10,440 nt of DNA from an uncultured Bacilli bacterium (GCA_947593275.1 CANQDN010000043.1:1-10440), one strand, 5' to 3'; positions 1 to 8,270 are shown, counted from the stretch's first letter. Made by a program: numbers and translations. The notes: a model not told the origin generated them from the sequence alone.

Positions 1-1
1 C

Positions 2-364
2 ATAATAGGTATGATCCTTTATCATACTAAAAACTATAAAGTTGTAAAATCTAAAAGCTTTGGTATCTTAGAGCATGATGCTTTTAATTGGGAATGTAAC
101 AACAAAGAGTTTATTCAAGCCCACCAAAGTAAACGAAGTAAAACCCTTGAACAGAAACTAACCCAAAAACTAGAAAGTTTGCCGCCATTAAAACGTCTTA
201 AATTTGTCGAAGATATCTTTAATGTTTTTAAAGTAAATAACATCAAGGATACTAAAGATATTAATATAAATAACATTTTTAAACTATTTAAAGACTTTAA
301 ATCCATTGATAAAAATACATTAAACTTATTACTAGAACTAATAATTATTATTTTATTTAAATAG
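2..364 (+). CDS. C-terminal part of a putative Mbeg1-like (DUF2974) alpha/beta-hydrolase, 5' end outside window
   Basis: This reading frame is already open at base 2, giving Ile-Ile-Gly before the first visible Met, so the ATG at 11 is probably internal and the gene starts upstream. The pattern IIGM-(I/L)LxH-x2-YKVVKS-x3-G(I/L)xxHDxFxWE, followed by a Leu-rich stretch and an (F)V(D/E)xxF end, matches what I remember of the C-terminal region of Firmicutes DUF2974/Mbeg1-like proteins, which carry a lipase-like alpha/beta-hydrolase fold. The nucleophile elbow and the rest of the fold would lie upstream and cannot be checked here. After the conserved part (about residue 80 from the ATG at 11) comes an Asn/Ile/Lys-rich tail ending in a very hydrophobic run, LLLELIIIILFK. 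The gene is convergent with the carboxypeptidase gene, with six bases between the stops. The family call rests on memory of the motif and its function is not established. Confidence 0.6.
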   Translation: MIGMILYHTKNYKVVKSKSFGILEHDAFNWECNNKEFIQAHQSKRSKTLEQKLTQKLESLPPLKRLKFVEDIFNVFKVNNIKDTKDININNIFKLFKDFKSIDKNTLNLLLELIIIILFK

Positions 365-379
365 ATTACTCTATTTTTT
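359..379 (+). terminator. weak hairpin between convergent genes
   Basis: AAATAGA (359-365) and TCTATTT (370-376) form a 7-bp A+T-rich stem with loop TTAC. On the + strand it is followed by a T-rich run, so it probably ends the left-edge gene, whose stop lies inside the stem. On the - strand the downstream tract is only loosely T-rich, so termination of the carboxypeptidase transcript here is uncertain. Confidence 0.45.
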
Positions 380-1354
380 ATTTTTTAATCTTTTAAAAGG
401 AATAAATAAAACTAATAAGATAATTAATAATATAAAAGGTGCATAAATCTTATAATCTAAACTCTTACTATAACTTTCCTCTTTTTTATTATTTGTATCT
501 ATTATTATACTAGGTTTATTATCTTCTGGAATACTAATAGTATAATTATTATCTAAAAATTGAATTATATTTAAAGTATCTTTTAAATTATAATAATTTT
601 GATCTAAATCCGCCTTTAAAGTAATACTTACCATATCATGATCTAAAACATTAAATAAGGCCGCTAAACAAAGTCCAGCCTCATCAGTTGTCCCGGTTTT
701 ACTTCCAAGTATTCTTCCGGTATCTATATTAAGTTTATTTTGATATCCCATAATTGTTGCTCCAACTTTTAAACCATTACTTAAAATATAACTTTTAGTT
801 GTAAAAACTTCTCTAAACTTAGGATTATCAAGAGCATATAATAGTAGTTTTAAGGTGTCTCTAGCGGTACTATACTGTAAGCTACTATCTAACCCTGAAG
901 TATTAACAAAATTAGAATCATTCATCCCAATTTTTTTAGCCATCACATTCATTTCTTTGATAAAATTATCAACGCTCCCACCCAAACTAATCGCCAAAAC
1001 TTGGGCTGCATCCGCTCCACTAGGTAAGATTGTCGCATATATTAAATCTTGATACGTAACTATATCTCCCACTTTTAAGCCTGCAACTGAAGCATTCCAA
1101 TATATATCTTTTAACATATCATTAGTAATTAAAACTTGTCGATCTAAATCATCTATTTTATCTAACGCTGTTGCAACCGTTAAAATCTTAGTTAAAGATG
1201 CAATACTTGTTTTAACATCACTATCTTTTTCATAAATAATTTCTTTACTTGTTAAATCATATACTATCGCATACTTTGAATTAATATTCGGAATCTCTAA
1301 AGCCAAACAATTAACAGGAATTAATAATATTATTAACAACCACACTTTTTTCAT
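371..1354 (-). CDS. D-alanyl-D-alanine carboxypeptidase (peptidase S11, low-molecular-weight PBP)
   Basis: This enzyme is predicted to trim the terminal D-Ala from peptidoglycan stem peptides at the outer face of the membrane. The 327-aa protein starts with a signal peptide (MKK, then a hydrophobic core to about residue 17, possible cleavage after CLA). It has the serine penicillin-recognising motifs in order: S-x-x-K as SLTK (Ser53 nucleophile, Lys56), a second motif SGA at 112-114 inside PSGADAA, and KTG at 219-221 inside GSKTGTTDEAG. A C-terminal hydrophobic segment (about 304-320) followed by KRLKNKK should anchor it in the membrane, as in DacA-type enzymes. The usual second motif is SxN; here the third residue is Ala. 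The start lies 8 bp after the parC stop and its weak Shine-Dalgarno (TAAGTGAT) overlaps that stop, so the two genes are probably co-transcribed and perhaps translationally coupled. The family is certain; which dac paralogue it is cannot be told. Confidence 0.93.
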   Translation of the reverse strand: MKKVWLLIILLIPVNCLALEIPNINSKYAIVYDLTSKEIIYEKDSDVKTSIASLTKILTVATALDKIDDLDRQVLITNDMLKDIYWNASVAGLKVGDIVTYQDLIYATILPSGADAAQVLAISLGGSVDNFIKEMNVMAKKIGMNDSNFVNTSGLDSSLQYSTARDTLKLLLYALDNPKFREVFTTKSYILSNGLKVGATIMGYQNKLNIDTGRILGSKTGTTDEAGLCLAALFNVLDHDMVSITLKADLDQNYYNLKDTLNIIQFLDNNYTISIPEDNKPSIIIDTNNKKEESYSKSLDYKIYAPFILLIILLVLFIPFKRLKNKK

Positions 1355-1362
1355 AATATCAC

Positions 1363-3846
1363 TTAAATCTTAAATTCTTGAGCAAAATCACTAAATGAAA
1401 TATTCTTTATCTCATTTTTTTCTTCTTTAATTTCTTCTTTTTCTACTTTATTACAAGTTTCTTTCATCGCTACTTTACTAGCTGTATCTAACTTATATTT
1501 ACTAATATTTGAACCCGTAGACGCTAAATCCATAATGGCAATATCACTATTTTTAATTATATTTATATCACTAAGAACTTTCATTAAAACAAGATCTCTA
1601 GAATTAGTTGCAAATGCTTTTAATACTTCATAACTAACTGTTTTAGTCTTTTTAATAATTGTACTACCCCTCTTAGCGCGGCTATGAGTCTCTAAATCAC
1701 TAATCTTAACTCTCTTCGCTGTCTTATTATCAGTAAATAAAGTAATATATTCCTCATGACTATCAATACTTATTAAAGAATTTAACACATCTTCCTTTAA
1801 ACTTATTCCTTTAACTCCACTAGCTTTCGCTCCAATAATCGGAAGTTCTTCTGATTTATAATTTAAATAATAACCTTTTTCTGTTACAAATACTACCTGA
1901 CCTAAATCTTTTACTACCCCAATAAGTTCATCATTTTCTTTTAATTTCATCGCTACAATTGGTTTATTACATCTTGTTACTTCATAATCTTTCATAAGAG
2001 TTCTTTTAGCCATTCCATTTTTAGTCGCTAAAACTAAAGTATCATCTTTATTATAAATAAAGGATGCCATAACCTTCTCTAAAGACTTAAGCATAATAAT
2101 ATTACTTACATGTTTACCTAAATCTTTCCACTTAGCATCAGGTATTTTATAAACTGGAATAAACAAATAATTCCCAAAATTCGTAAAAATAACTATTGTA
2201 TCTAAAGTTGTACATTCATACAATCCTGTAATAAAATCCCCTGGCTTTAAAGTTGTATCTTCCGTTGATTGAGCATAACTTTTACTACTTACTCTCTTTA
2301 CATATCCTTCATTAGTTACCACTACTACCACATTTTCTTTCGGAATCATTTCTTTAATATCTAATTTTATTTCTTGAATATTTTCTTCAATTTTAGTCTT
2401 TCTTGGAGTAGCATACTCTTTTTTTATTATTTTTAATTCTTTTTTCATCACATACTTTAAAACTTCTTCATCACTCAAGATAGCCTTCAATCCTTCAATC
2501 ATCTTCTTCAAATTAGCCATTTCATCTTCTAATTCTACCACATCAGTATTTGTAAGACGATATAATTGTAATAAAACAATTGCTCTAGCTTGCTCTAATG
2601 TAAAGCCAAACTCTTTCACTAAATTATTTTCAGCATCACTTTTATTTTTACTTCCTCTTATAACTTTAATAACTTGATCTAAGATGGAAAGACACTTAAT
2701 TAAACCTTCAACAATATGCATTCTTGCTTCTTTAGTAGCTAAATCAAACTTAGTTCTTTTAGTTATTACTTCTCTTTGATGAGCAATATAAGCATCTAAT
2801 ATTTCTAGTATTCCCAAAGTTTTAGGAACTCTATTAACAATTGCTACCATATTATAATTATAAGATATTTGTAAATCCGTATTTTTAAATAAATAATTAA
2901 GTATTAAATCACTATTTGCTCCATTTTTTAAATCTATAACTATTCTTAAGCCTTCTCTATCTGATTCATCTCTAACTTCCGCCATTCCTTCAATTTTCTT
3001 ATCAATTCTAATTTGTTCTATTTTTTCGACCAAATTTTTCTTAATAATATCAAAAGGAATCTCCGAGATAACTATTTTAACTTTCCCTTTTTCTTTTACA
3101 ATCTCATACTTTGACTTAACTATAACTTTCCCTTTACCAGTCTTAAAAGCTTCTCTTATACCCTCTATTCCACAGGCAATACCTCCAGTTGGAAAATCTG
3201 GCCCTTTAACTATCTCTAAAATCGTATCCAATTTACAATTTGGTGATTCAATTCTTTTAATTGTTGCATCAATTATTTCTCCCAAATTATGTGGTGGTAT
3301 ATTAGTCGCATATCCCGCACTTATTCCCATTGTTCCATTAACCAAAAGATTCGGAAATTTAGCGGGTAACACCGTTGGTTCTAATAATCTATCATCAAAG
3401 TTTGGCGCAAATTTAACTGTATCTTTTTCTAAATCGCCAAGTAACTCTTCACTTATTTTTGAAAGACGCGCTTCGGTATAACGATAAGCTGCAGCTGGAT
3501 CTCCATCCATTGATCCATTATTTCCTTTCATATCCACTAATATCGCATTTTGTTTCCACCATTCACTCATTCTTACCATTGCATCATAAACTGATGAATC
3601 ACCATGAGGATGATATTTACCTAAAACATCACCAACTGTCGCGGCACTTTTAACATATTTTTTATCATATGTATTCCCCGCTTTATACATAGCAAAAAGA
3701 ATCCTTCTTTGCACAGGCTTTAAACCATCTCTGACATCTGGTATAGCTCTATCTTGAATTATCTCTTTAGCATAAGATCCAAATCTAAGTCCCATTATCT
3801 CTTCTAAAGCATAATCTTCTATTCTCTTTAATACGTTATCTTGCAT
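1363..3846 (-). CDS. parC: DNA topoisomerase IV subunit A
   Basis: This is the DNA-breaking subunit of topoisomerase IV, which works with ParE to decatenate and relax chromosomes. The 827-aa product (from the ATG at 3846) has the winged-helix and tower core, with the quinolone-resistance region [10 protein letters not shown] (Ser84, Asp88) and the catalytic tyrosine Tyr123 in RYTEARL. The conserved stretches [23 protein letters not shown] and KGPDFPTGG follow. From about residue 505 a C-terminal beta-pinwheel begins (repeats of the type GYVKR, GMAKRT). ParC rather than GyrA is supported by HGNNGS-like [10 protein letters not shown] and by the absence of a clear GyrA box (QRRGGKG). The Met usual before RYTEA is Tyr here. 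In-frame ATGs also exist at 3858 and 3852, but GGTGAT at 3851-3856 is a good ribosome site only for 3846, and the extended -10 would start the transcript near 3857. Ser and Asp at the quinolone positions are the susceptible-type residues. Confidence 0.95.
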   Translation of the reverse strand: MQDNVLKRIEDYALEEIMGLRFGSYAKEIIQDRAIPDVRDGLKPVQRRILFAMYKAGNTYDKKYVKSAATVGDVLGKYHPHGDSSVYDAMVRMSEWWKQNAILVDMKGNNGSMDGDPAAAYRYTEARLSKISEELLGDLEKDTVKFAPNFDDRLLEPTVLPAKFPNLLVNGTMGISAGYATNIPPHNLGEIIDATIKRIESPNCKLDTILEIVKGPDFPTGGIACGIEGIREAFKTGKGKVIVKSKYEIVKEKGKVKIVISEIPFDIIKKNLVEKIEQIRIDKKIEGMAEVRDESDREGLRIVIDLKNGANSDLILNYLFKNTDLQISYNYNMVAIVNRVPKTLGILEILDAYIAHQREVITKRTKFDLATKEARMHIVEGLIKCLSILDQVIKVIRGSKNKSDAENNLVKEFGFTLEQARAIVLLQLYRLTNTDVVELEDEMANLKKMIEGLKAILSDEEVLKYVMKKELKIIKKEYATPRKTKIEENIQEIKLDIKEMIPKENVVVVVTNEGYVKRVSSKSYAQSTEDTTLKPGDFITGLYECTTLDTIVIFTNFGNYLFIPVYKIPDAKWKDLGKHVSNIIMLKSLEKVMASFIYNKDDTLVLATKNGMAKRTLMKDYEVTRCNKPIVAMKLKENDELIGVVKDLGQVVFVTEKGYYLNYKSEELPIIGAKASGVKGISLKEDVLNSLISIDSHEEYITLFTDNKTAKRVKISDLETHSRAKRGSTIIKKTKTVSYEVLKAFATNSRDLVLMKVLSDINIIKNSDIAIMDLASTGSNISKYKLDTASKVAMKETCNKVEKEEIKEEKNEIKNISFSDFAQEFKI

Positions 3847-3863
3847 AAGCATCACCATAAATT

Positions 3864-3872
3864 ATTATAACA
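3864..3872 (-). promoter_or_regulatory. extended -10 promoter of parC
   Basis: On the - strand the sequence reads TGTTATAAT, an extended -10 element (TGnTATAAT). No convincing -35 is visible: the position 17 bp upstream falls in the loop of the preceding terminator. The predicted transcript start, around 3857, leaves a leader of only about ten bases before the ATG at 3846. Confidence 0.65.
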
Positions 3873-3901
3873 AAAAAAAAGAACTAAAGGAATAGTTCTT
3901 T
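3872..3901 (-). terminator. rho-independent terminator of the metal-efflux unit
   Basis: On the - strand AAAGAACTA (3893-3901) pairs perfectly with TAGTTCTTT (3878-3886) around loop TTCCTT, giving a 9-bp stem merging into a run of nine T. It lies 19 bp after the ATPase stop, and its T-run directly abuts the parC extended -10. Confidence 0.88.
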
Positions 3902-3919
3902 ACACTTTTTAACGGCTTA

Positions 3920-5941
3920 TTAATTCTTAAGTATTCTTAAAGTATTAATTATAGTAAGTAATGTTACTCCTGTATCGGCAAAAACTGCCATTGCCATACT
4001 AGTAAGACCTAAAGTAGCTAAAAGAAGAATCGTAATCTTTACACCCATTGCAAATATTAAATTCATCATAATTATATTTTTAGTTTTATGCGCAATCTTT
4101 AAAACTTTAAGTATTCCCTCTAAATTATCATTCATTAACACTATATCACTCGCATTTATAGCACTATTAGTTCCAATTTCCCCCATAGATATTCCAACAT
4201 CTGCCCCCAATAGTGATGGTGTATCATTAATTCCATCACCCACAAATATTACTTTATGTTCTTTTTTAACTTCCATTAATTCTTGATATTTCTCTTGAGG
4301 CATAAGTCCTGCTTTATAATAATTAATTCCCAAATTATTGGCAATAATCTTCGCAAAAGATTCATTATCTCCCGTAAACATAACTGTATCCATTTTATAA
4401 TTTTTAAGCTTAGTTATTACTTCCTTCGCATTACTTTTAATCTTATAATCAAATATTAAACCCGCAACAACTTCTCCATCTACACTTAAAAATACATTTG
4501 CTTTCTCTTTAGTATTAACAAACTTATTTGAACCAACTTTTATGAATTTCTTACCCACATTATAACTTATTCCCAAACCAACTTCTTCTTTAAAATTCTT
4601 AAGTCTACTTAGATCTAACTCTCCATCATATTCATTTAATAAAACTTTCCCAATTGGATGATTACTAAAACTTTCTCCCATAAGAATTAACTTTAATACT
4701 TCATCTTCCTGATAATTTTGATCATAAATATTAATTTTAGCCAATTTAAAAGATCCTGATGTGAGTGTTCCTGTTTTATCAAAAACAATCGTATCACACT
4801 TTGTTAAAGCATCCAAAAAGTTACTTCCCTTTACTAACACTTTAGCTTTAGAACTGGCCCCAATACCCGCAAAATAACTTAAGGGAACTGATATAGCAAT
4901 CGCACATGGACAAGATATAACTAAAAATGTTAAAGCTCTATATAAACTATCACTATAACTAACTTTAAATATTAAAGGAAAACTTATCGCAATTATTATA
5001 GCAATTACTAAAACTAAAGGTGTATATATCTCGGCTATCTTTGATACTCTTGTCTCAGTTTTAGCTTTATTATTCGTAGCATTTAAAGTAAGTTCAAATA
5101 TTTTATAAGCTGTACTATTATAATAATCTTCTGTAACTTTAACCAGTATAACATCCCCCATATTAACACTTCCAGATAAAACTTTATCCTGAGGTCCTAC
5201 TTTATTTAAAATAGATTCCCCAGTTAACTTAGAAGTATCAACTGTTGTTTCTCCTTTAATTATAACTCCATCAACCGGAATACTTTCACCCTTTTTAACC
5301 ATGATAATATCATAAACTTTAAGTTCTTCCGCTTTTACATCAGTAATAGTCTTCCCATACTTTTTATGTGCATATTCCAATTTTAAATCCAATAAATCTG
5401 TTATAGCTTTCCTACTTTTACCAACTGCTTTATCTTCTAATATCTTTCCAATCACATATAAAAGTACTACCATTAATCCTTCATGATGTTCCCCTAAAAG
5501 ATACGCTCCAATGGCCGAAATAGTAATAAGCATATTTTCATCTATATTATGACTCTTAATAATTTTCATTATTGCTTTAATAAACGTTTTATAAAGAAGT
5601 AATCCATAAGCTAAAATTAGAAAACCTTCCTTTAAAACAGTATTTTTAACAATTAAACTTAAAACTAACGCTATAACCCCCAAAATAAGTCTAACTAACT
5701 CATAATCTTTCTTATTTTCTTCCTTTTGAAGCATTACTACCACACTTGCATCAACTTTAGAAACTTCCTCTCTTACCTCTTTAAAAGGATTATCTTTATC
5801 TGTTTTAAAACTTAAAGTTAACGTATTAAAATTAACTTTAACATCCTGATAATTCTCTAATTTACTAATTGCGTCCTCAATTTTTTTAGCACAATTAGCA
5901 CAATCCAGTTTACTTAAATAATATTTATAACTCTTCAACAT
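3920..5941 (-). CDS. P1B-type heavy-metal exporting ATPase, Zn(II)/Cd(II)/Pb(II) type
   Basis: This ATP-driven pump is predicted to export divalent soft metals across the cytoplasmic membrane. The 673-aa product has an N-terminal heavy-metal-associated domain (residues about 5-70) with the metal-binding motif DCANC (Cys14, Cys17). Transmembrane helices follow, then the actuator motif TGES (240-243), the intramembrane CPC (344-346), the phosphorylation site DKTGTLT (Asp388), SNHPI with the P1B His-Pro (428-429), MFTGDN and GDGINDTP. The last helix contains a Lys (633) and FADTGVT (Asp656). These correspond to the Lys and Asp that mark the zinc/cadmium/lead subgroup (ZntA, CadA) rather than the copper subgroup, which has other residues there. 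A GTG at 5947 is also in frame, but AGGA (5949-5952) is correctly spaced only for the ATG at 5941. It overlaps the upstream repressor gene by 17 bp, so it is surely co-transcribed with it. The exact metal preference is inferred. Confidence 0.92.
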   Translation of the reverse strand: MLKSYKYYLSKLDCANCAKKIEDAISKLENYQDVKVNFNTLTLSFKTDKDNPFKEVREEVSKVDASVVVMLQKEENKKDYELVRLILGVIALVLSLIVKNTVLKEGFLILAYGLLLYKTFIKAIMKIIKSHNIDENMLITISAIGAYLLGEHHEGLMVVLLYVIGKILEDKAVGKSRKAITDLLDLKLEYAHKKYGKTITDVKAEELKVYDIIMVKKGESIPVDGVIIKGETTVDTSKLTGESILNKVGPQDKVLSGSVNMGDVILVKVTEDYYNSTAYKIFELTLNATNNKAKTETRVSKIAEIYTPLVLVIAIIIAISFPLIFKVSYSDSLYRALTFLVISCPCAIAISVPLSYFAGIGASSKAKVLVKGSNFLDALTKCDTIVFDKTGTLTSGSFKLAKINIYDQNYQEDEVLKLILMGESFSNHPIGKVLLNEYDGELDLSRLKNFKEEVGLGISYNVGKKFIKVGSNKFVNTKEKANVFLSVDGEVVAGLIFDYKIKSNAKEVITKLKNYKMDTVMFTGDNESFAKIIANNLGINYYKAGLMPQEKYQELMEVKKEHKVIFVGDGINDTPSLLGADVGISMGEIGTNSAINASDIVLMNDNLEGILKVLKIAHKTKNIIMMNLIFAMGVKITILLLATLGLTSMAMAVFADTGVTLLTIINTLRILKN

Positions 5942-6281
5942 GTTCACGTCCTAACTCAAATAATTTAATTACATGATTATCTTTCAAACTATAATTTACA
6001 ACTTTCCCAATCTTTTTACTCTTAACTAATTTAGCTTGCTTTAATATCCTCAGTTGATGTGAAATCGCCGATGGAGTACTATTAGTAATATATGCTAGAT
6101 CATTAACACATAAATCACTTAATTTTAAAGCATAGATTATCTTAATCCTCGTACTATCTCCAAATATCTTAAAACATTCCGCAATATCAAACAAAACTTC
6201 ATCATTAAGCATTTTTTCTTTAACTTTTTTAGCTAACTTTTCATTAATACAACTACAACTTAAACAATCACACTCTTTCAT
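5925..6281 (-). CDS. ArsR/SmtB-family metal-sensing repressor (CadC/SmtB/CzrA-like)
   Basis: This is a dimeric winged-helix repressor of its own operon. The 118-aa protein has the ArsR core: FGDSTRIKIIYAL, then the DNA-recognition helix region STPSAISHQLRILK (68-81), and a beta-wing around KIGKVVNYSL. The C-terminal helix carries Asp101-x-His103, ten residues, then His114-x-x-Glu117, which is exactly the alpha5 zinc site spacing of SmtB/CzrA. The N-terminus holds four cysteines (4, 6, 9, 11) as in the Cys-rich arm of CadC. The alpha3 motif, however, is LCVND, so only the first of CadC's two alpha3 cysteines (Cys58) remains. It overlaps the efflux ATPase gene and has a consensus promoter, a matching operator and a strong AAGGAG ribosome site 7 bp before the ATG. 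Zn(II)- or Cd(II)-induced release is the expected mechanism. Confidence 0.92.
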   Translation of the reverse strand: MKECDCLSCSCINEKLAKKVKEKMLNDEVLFDIAECFKIFGDSTRIKIIYALKLSDLCVNDLAYITNSTPSAISHQLRILKQAKLVKSKKIGKVVNYSLKDNHVIKLFELGREHVEEL

Positions 6282-6288
6282 ATCTCCA

Positions 6289-6294
6289 CTCCTT
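6289..6294 (-). promoter_or_regulatory. strong Shine-Dalgarno of the metal-efflux unit
   Basis: AAGGAG on the - strand, 7 bp before the repressor's ATG, fixes its start and is the strongest ribosome site in the window. Confidence 0.8.
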
Positions 6295-6297
6295 AAT

Positions 6298-6311
6298 TGA
6301 ATAATTGTTCA
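6298..6311 (-). promoter_or_regulatory. ArsR/SmtB-type operator
   Basis: On the - strand TGAACAATTATTCA is a dyad of the TGAA-N6-TTCA type, closely resembling the half-sites of SmtB and CzrA operators. It lies just downstream of the -10 box, at about +2 to +15 of the predicted transcript. A bound repressor would block promoter escape or polymerase binding. Confidence 0.82.
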
Positions 6312-6319
6312 TATATTTA

Positions 6320-6348
6320 ATTATATGCTTAACTTTAAAATATGTCAA
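6320..6348 (-). promoter_or_regulatory. consensus sigma-A promoter of the metal-efflux unit
   Basis: On the - strand TTGACA (6343-6348) and TATAAT (6320-6325) are separated by exactly 17 bp, a perfect match to the housekeeping consensus. Such a strong promoter fits a gene pair held off by a repressor. The -35 box starts one base after the terminator T-run of parE. Confidence 0.9.
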
Positions 6349-6371
6349 GAAAAAAAGAGCTAAATAGCTCT
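6349..6371 (-). terminator. rho-independent terminator of parE
   Basis: On the - strand AGAGCT, loop ATTT, AGCTCT (6356-6371) is followed by a T-run. The parE stop codon lies inside the hairpin. The stem is short (6 bp) but perfect and relatively G+C-rich for this DNA. Confidence 0.75.
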
Positions 6372-8270
6372 ATAATCATCTTCCATTGTAAATACAATAT
6401 TTTCTTCTATCCAATCTTTGCGTGGTTCTACTTTATCTCCCATTAAAACAGAAACTCTTTTCTCCGCTAAAGCTGCATCATATATATTTACTCTTATTAA
6501 ACTTCTTGTATCCGGATTCATTGTTGTATCCCAAAGTTCATCAGCATTCATCTCTCCTAAACCTTTATTTCGAGATATATCCGGTTTTCCCGTATGATCT
6601 GATACAATTTGAAATCTTTCTTCATCAGAATAAGCATAATAATGTTTTTTCCCATAATCTATTTTATATAATGGTGGTTTAGCTATATAAAGCTTTCCTG
6701 CTTCAATTAAAGGCCGCATAAACCTATAAAAGAATGTAAGAAGTAATATTTGAATATGTGAACCATCAACATCGGCATCAGTCATAATTATTACTTTATC
6801 ATAATTAGCATCTTTAACATCAAACTCTTGACCAACACCTGCCCCAATTGTATGAATAATAGTATTTATTTCTTCATTTTTTAATATATCTACAACATTA
6901 GCTTTCTCAGAATTTATAACTTTACCTCTAAGAGGAAGTATCGCTTGAAACCGCCTATTTCTTCCCCCTTTAGCAGATCCTCCGGCGGAATCCCCTTCAA
7001 CTAAAAATAACTCATTTAAACTAGGATTCTTAGTAGAAGCTGGTGCAAACTTTCCAGATAAATTCTTTTCTAATTTATTTTTCCCTTTACCATTTCTTGC
7101 TTCATCTCTAGCTTTTCTAGCCGCTTCTCTTGCAAGTTTACTTCTACTTGCTTTATTAATAATATTAAGTGCAACTTCTTTATTTTCTTCTAAAAAGAAT
7201 TTTAAATTTTCATAAGTTATCGCATCCGTTATACTTCTTGCTTCCGGAGTTCCAAGTTTACCTTTTGTCTGTCCTTCAAACTGTAAAAGAGCTTCCGGTA
7301 TTTTTAAATTAATCACGGCACTTAAACCTTCTCTTACATCACTACCCTCAAATGTTGCATCCTTACCCTTTAATAAATTATTACTCTTAATATAATCATT
7401 AAAAGCTTTAGTAATACCCGTTTTAAAACCTACCTCATGAGTTCCTCCATCAATAGTTTTAACATTATTAACAAAAGATAAGATATTTTCATTATAAGTA
7501 TCGGTATATTGCATAGCTATATCTACTTCTATTCCATTTTTAATCGCTGAAAAATTAATTACTTCACATATTGTCTCTTTATCTTCATTTATATATTCTA
7601 CAAAATTAACTAAACCATTCTCATAATGAAATTTTGCATTTTTCCCGGCTTCTTCATCAATTACCTCAATTGTTACATTAGGTATTAAAAAAGCACTCTC
7701 CTGCATTCTTTCGGTGATAGTAGTATAAGAAAACTGACAATTTTTAAATATTTCATAATCCGGTAAAAAAGTAACTATCGTTCCTGTTTTATTGGTTGTC
7801 CCAATCTTTTTTAAAGGACTTTCCACTTCTCCTCCATTACAAAATCTAATATTGTTAATTTCTCCATCTCGGTAAATTACTACATCCATCTTTTTAGATA
7901 AAGCATTAACAACCGAACCACCAACTCCATGTAAACCTCCACTTACTTTATAGTTTCCTTCTTCAAATTTACCGCCAGCATGTAAAACTGTATATATAAC
8001 CTCAGGCGTTGACTTTCCTGATTCATGCATTCCCGTAGGTACTCCTCTTCCATTGTCGGCAATAGTAATACTTCCGTCTTTATGCATAACAATTTTAATA
8101 TAATTTCCATAACCATTTATTATTTCATCAATCGAATTATCTACAATTTCCCAAACAAGGTGATGTAATCCTCTCTTATCTGTTGAACCAATATACATCC
8201 CTGGTCTTTTTCTAACTGCTTCTAATCCTTCCAATATCTTAATTGATGATGCATCATATTTATTTGCCAT
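6360..8270 (-). CDS. parE: DNA topoisomerase IV subunit B
   Basis: This is the ATPase subunit of topoisomerase IV, driving strand passage with ParC. The 636-aa protein has the GHKL ATP-binding domain: EIVDNSIDE (Glu41 catalytic base, Asn45 for Mg), DNGRGVPTG (from Asp72) and the ATP-lid glycines GGLHGVGG (from 111). The transducer domain follows, with the QTK loop (Gln334-Thr335-Lys336) reaching the nucleotide. The TOPRIM domain has VEGDSAGGSAKGGRNRRFQ (catalytic Glu425) and DADVDG (Asp498, Asp500, Asp502). The C-terminus ends with the conserved KGLGEMNADELWDTTM block. VEGDSAGGSAKGGRNRRF and LQFEGQTKGKLGTPEARS are the ParE versions; GyrB typically has KQGRDRxF. The ribosome site AGGTGA lies 6 bp before the ATG. 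It has its own promoter and terminator and is separated from parC by the metal-efflux unit. Confidence 0.96.
   Translation of the reverse strand: MANKYDASSIKILEGLEAVRKRPGMYIGSTDKRGLHHLVWEIVDNSIDEIINGYGNYIKIVMHKDGSITIADNGRGVPTGMHESGKSTPEVIYTVLHAGGKFEEGNYKVSGGLHGVGGSVVNALSKKMDVVIYRDGEINNIRFCNGGEVESPLKKIGTTNKTGTIVTFLPDYEIFKNCQFSYTTITERMQESAFLIPNVTIEVIDEEAGKNAKFHYENGLVNFVEYINEDKETICEVINFSAIKNGIEVDIAMQYTDTYNENILSFVNNVKTIDGGTHEVGFKTGITKAFNDYIKSNNLLKGKDATFEGSDVREGLSAVINLKIPEALLQFEGQTKGKLGTPEARSITDAITYENLKFFLEENKEVALNIINKASRSKLAREAARKARDEARNGKGKNKLEKNLSGKFAPASTKNPSLNELFLVEGDSAGGSAKGGRNRRFQAILPLRGKVINSEKANVVDILKNEEINTIIHTIGAGVGQEFDVKDANYDKVIIMTDADVDGSHIQILLLTFFYRFMRPLIEAGKLYIAKPPLYKIDYGKKHYYAYSDEERFQIVSDHTGKPDISRNKGLGEMNADELWDTTMNPDTRSLIRVNIYDAALAEKRVSVLMGDKVEPRKDWIEENIVFTMEDDYRAI

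Noticed and set aside
3847..3858. parC start at the ATG at 3858 or 3852 (four or two extra residues).
   Set aside because: GGTGAT is properly spaced only for the ATG at 3846, and the extended -10 places the transcript start at or near 3857, leaving no ribosome site for the earlier codons.
3920..5941. A copper exporter (CopA type).
   Set aside because: The last helix has the Lys and the FADTG Asp of the zinc/cadmium/lead subgroup, and the partner is a SmtB/CadC-type repressor rather than CsoR, CueR or CopY.
5942..5947. GTG start at 5947 for the metal ATPase.
   Set aside because: AGGA ends only one base before this GTG, whereas it is seven bases from the in-frame ATG at 5941.
6422..6682. An 86-codon open frame on the + strand inside parE.
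   Set aside because: It is antisense to conserved parE sequence, lacks a ribosome site and has Leu/His/Tyr-rich shadow composition. The shorter open frames at 115-306, 855-1052 and 3459-3653 were rejected for the same kind of reason.
1363..8270. Calling the two topoisomerase genes gyrA and gyrB.
   Set aside because: The KGGRNRRF and KGNNGS motifs and the absence of a clear GyrA box in the C-terminal pinwheel favour topoisomerase IV.
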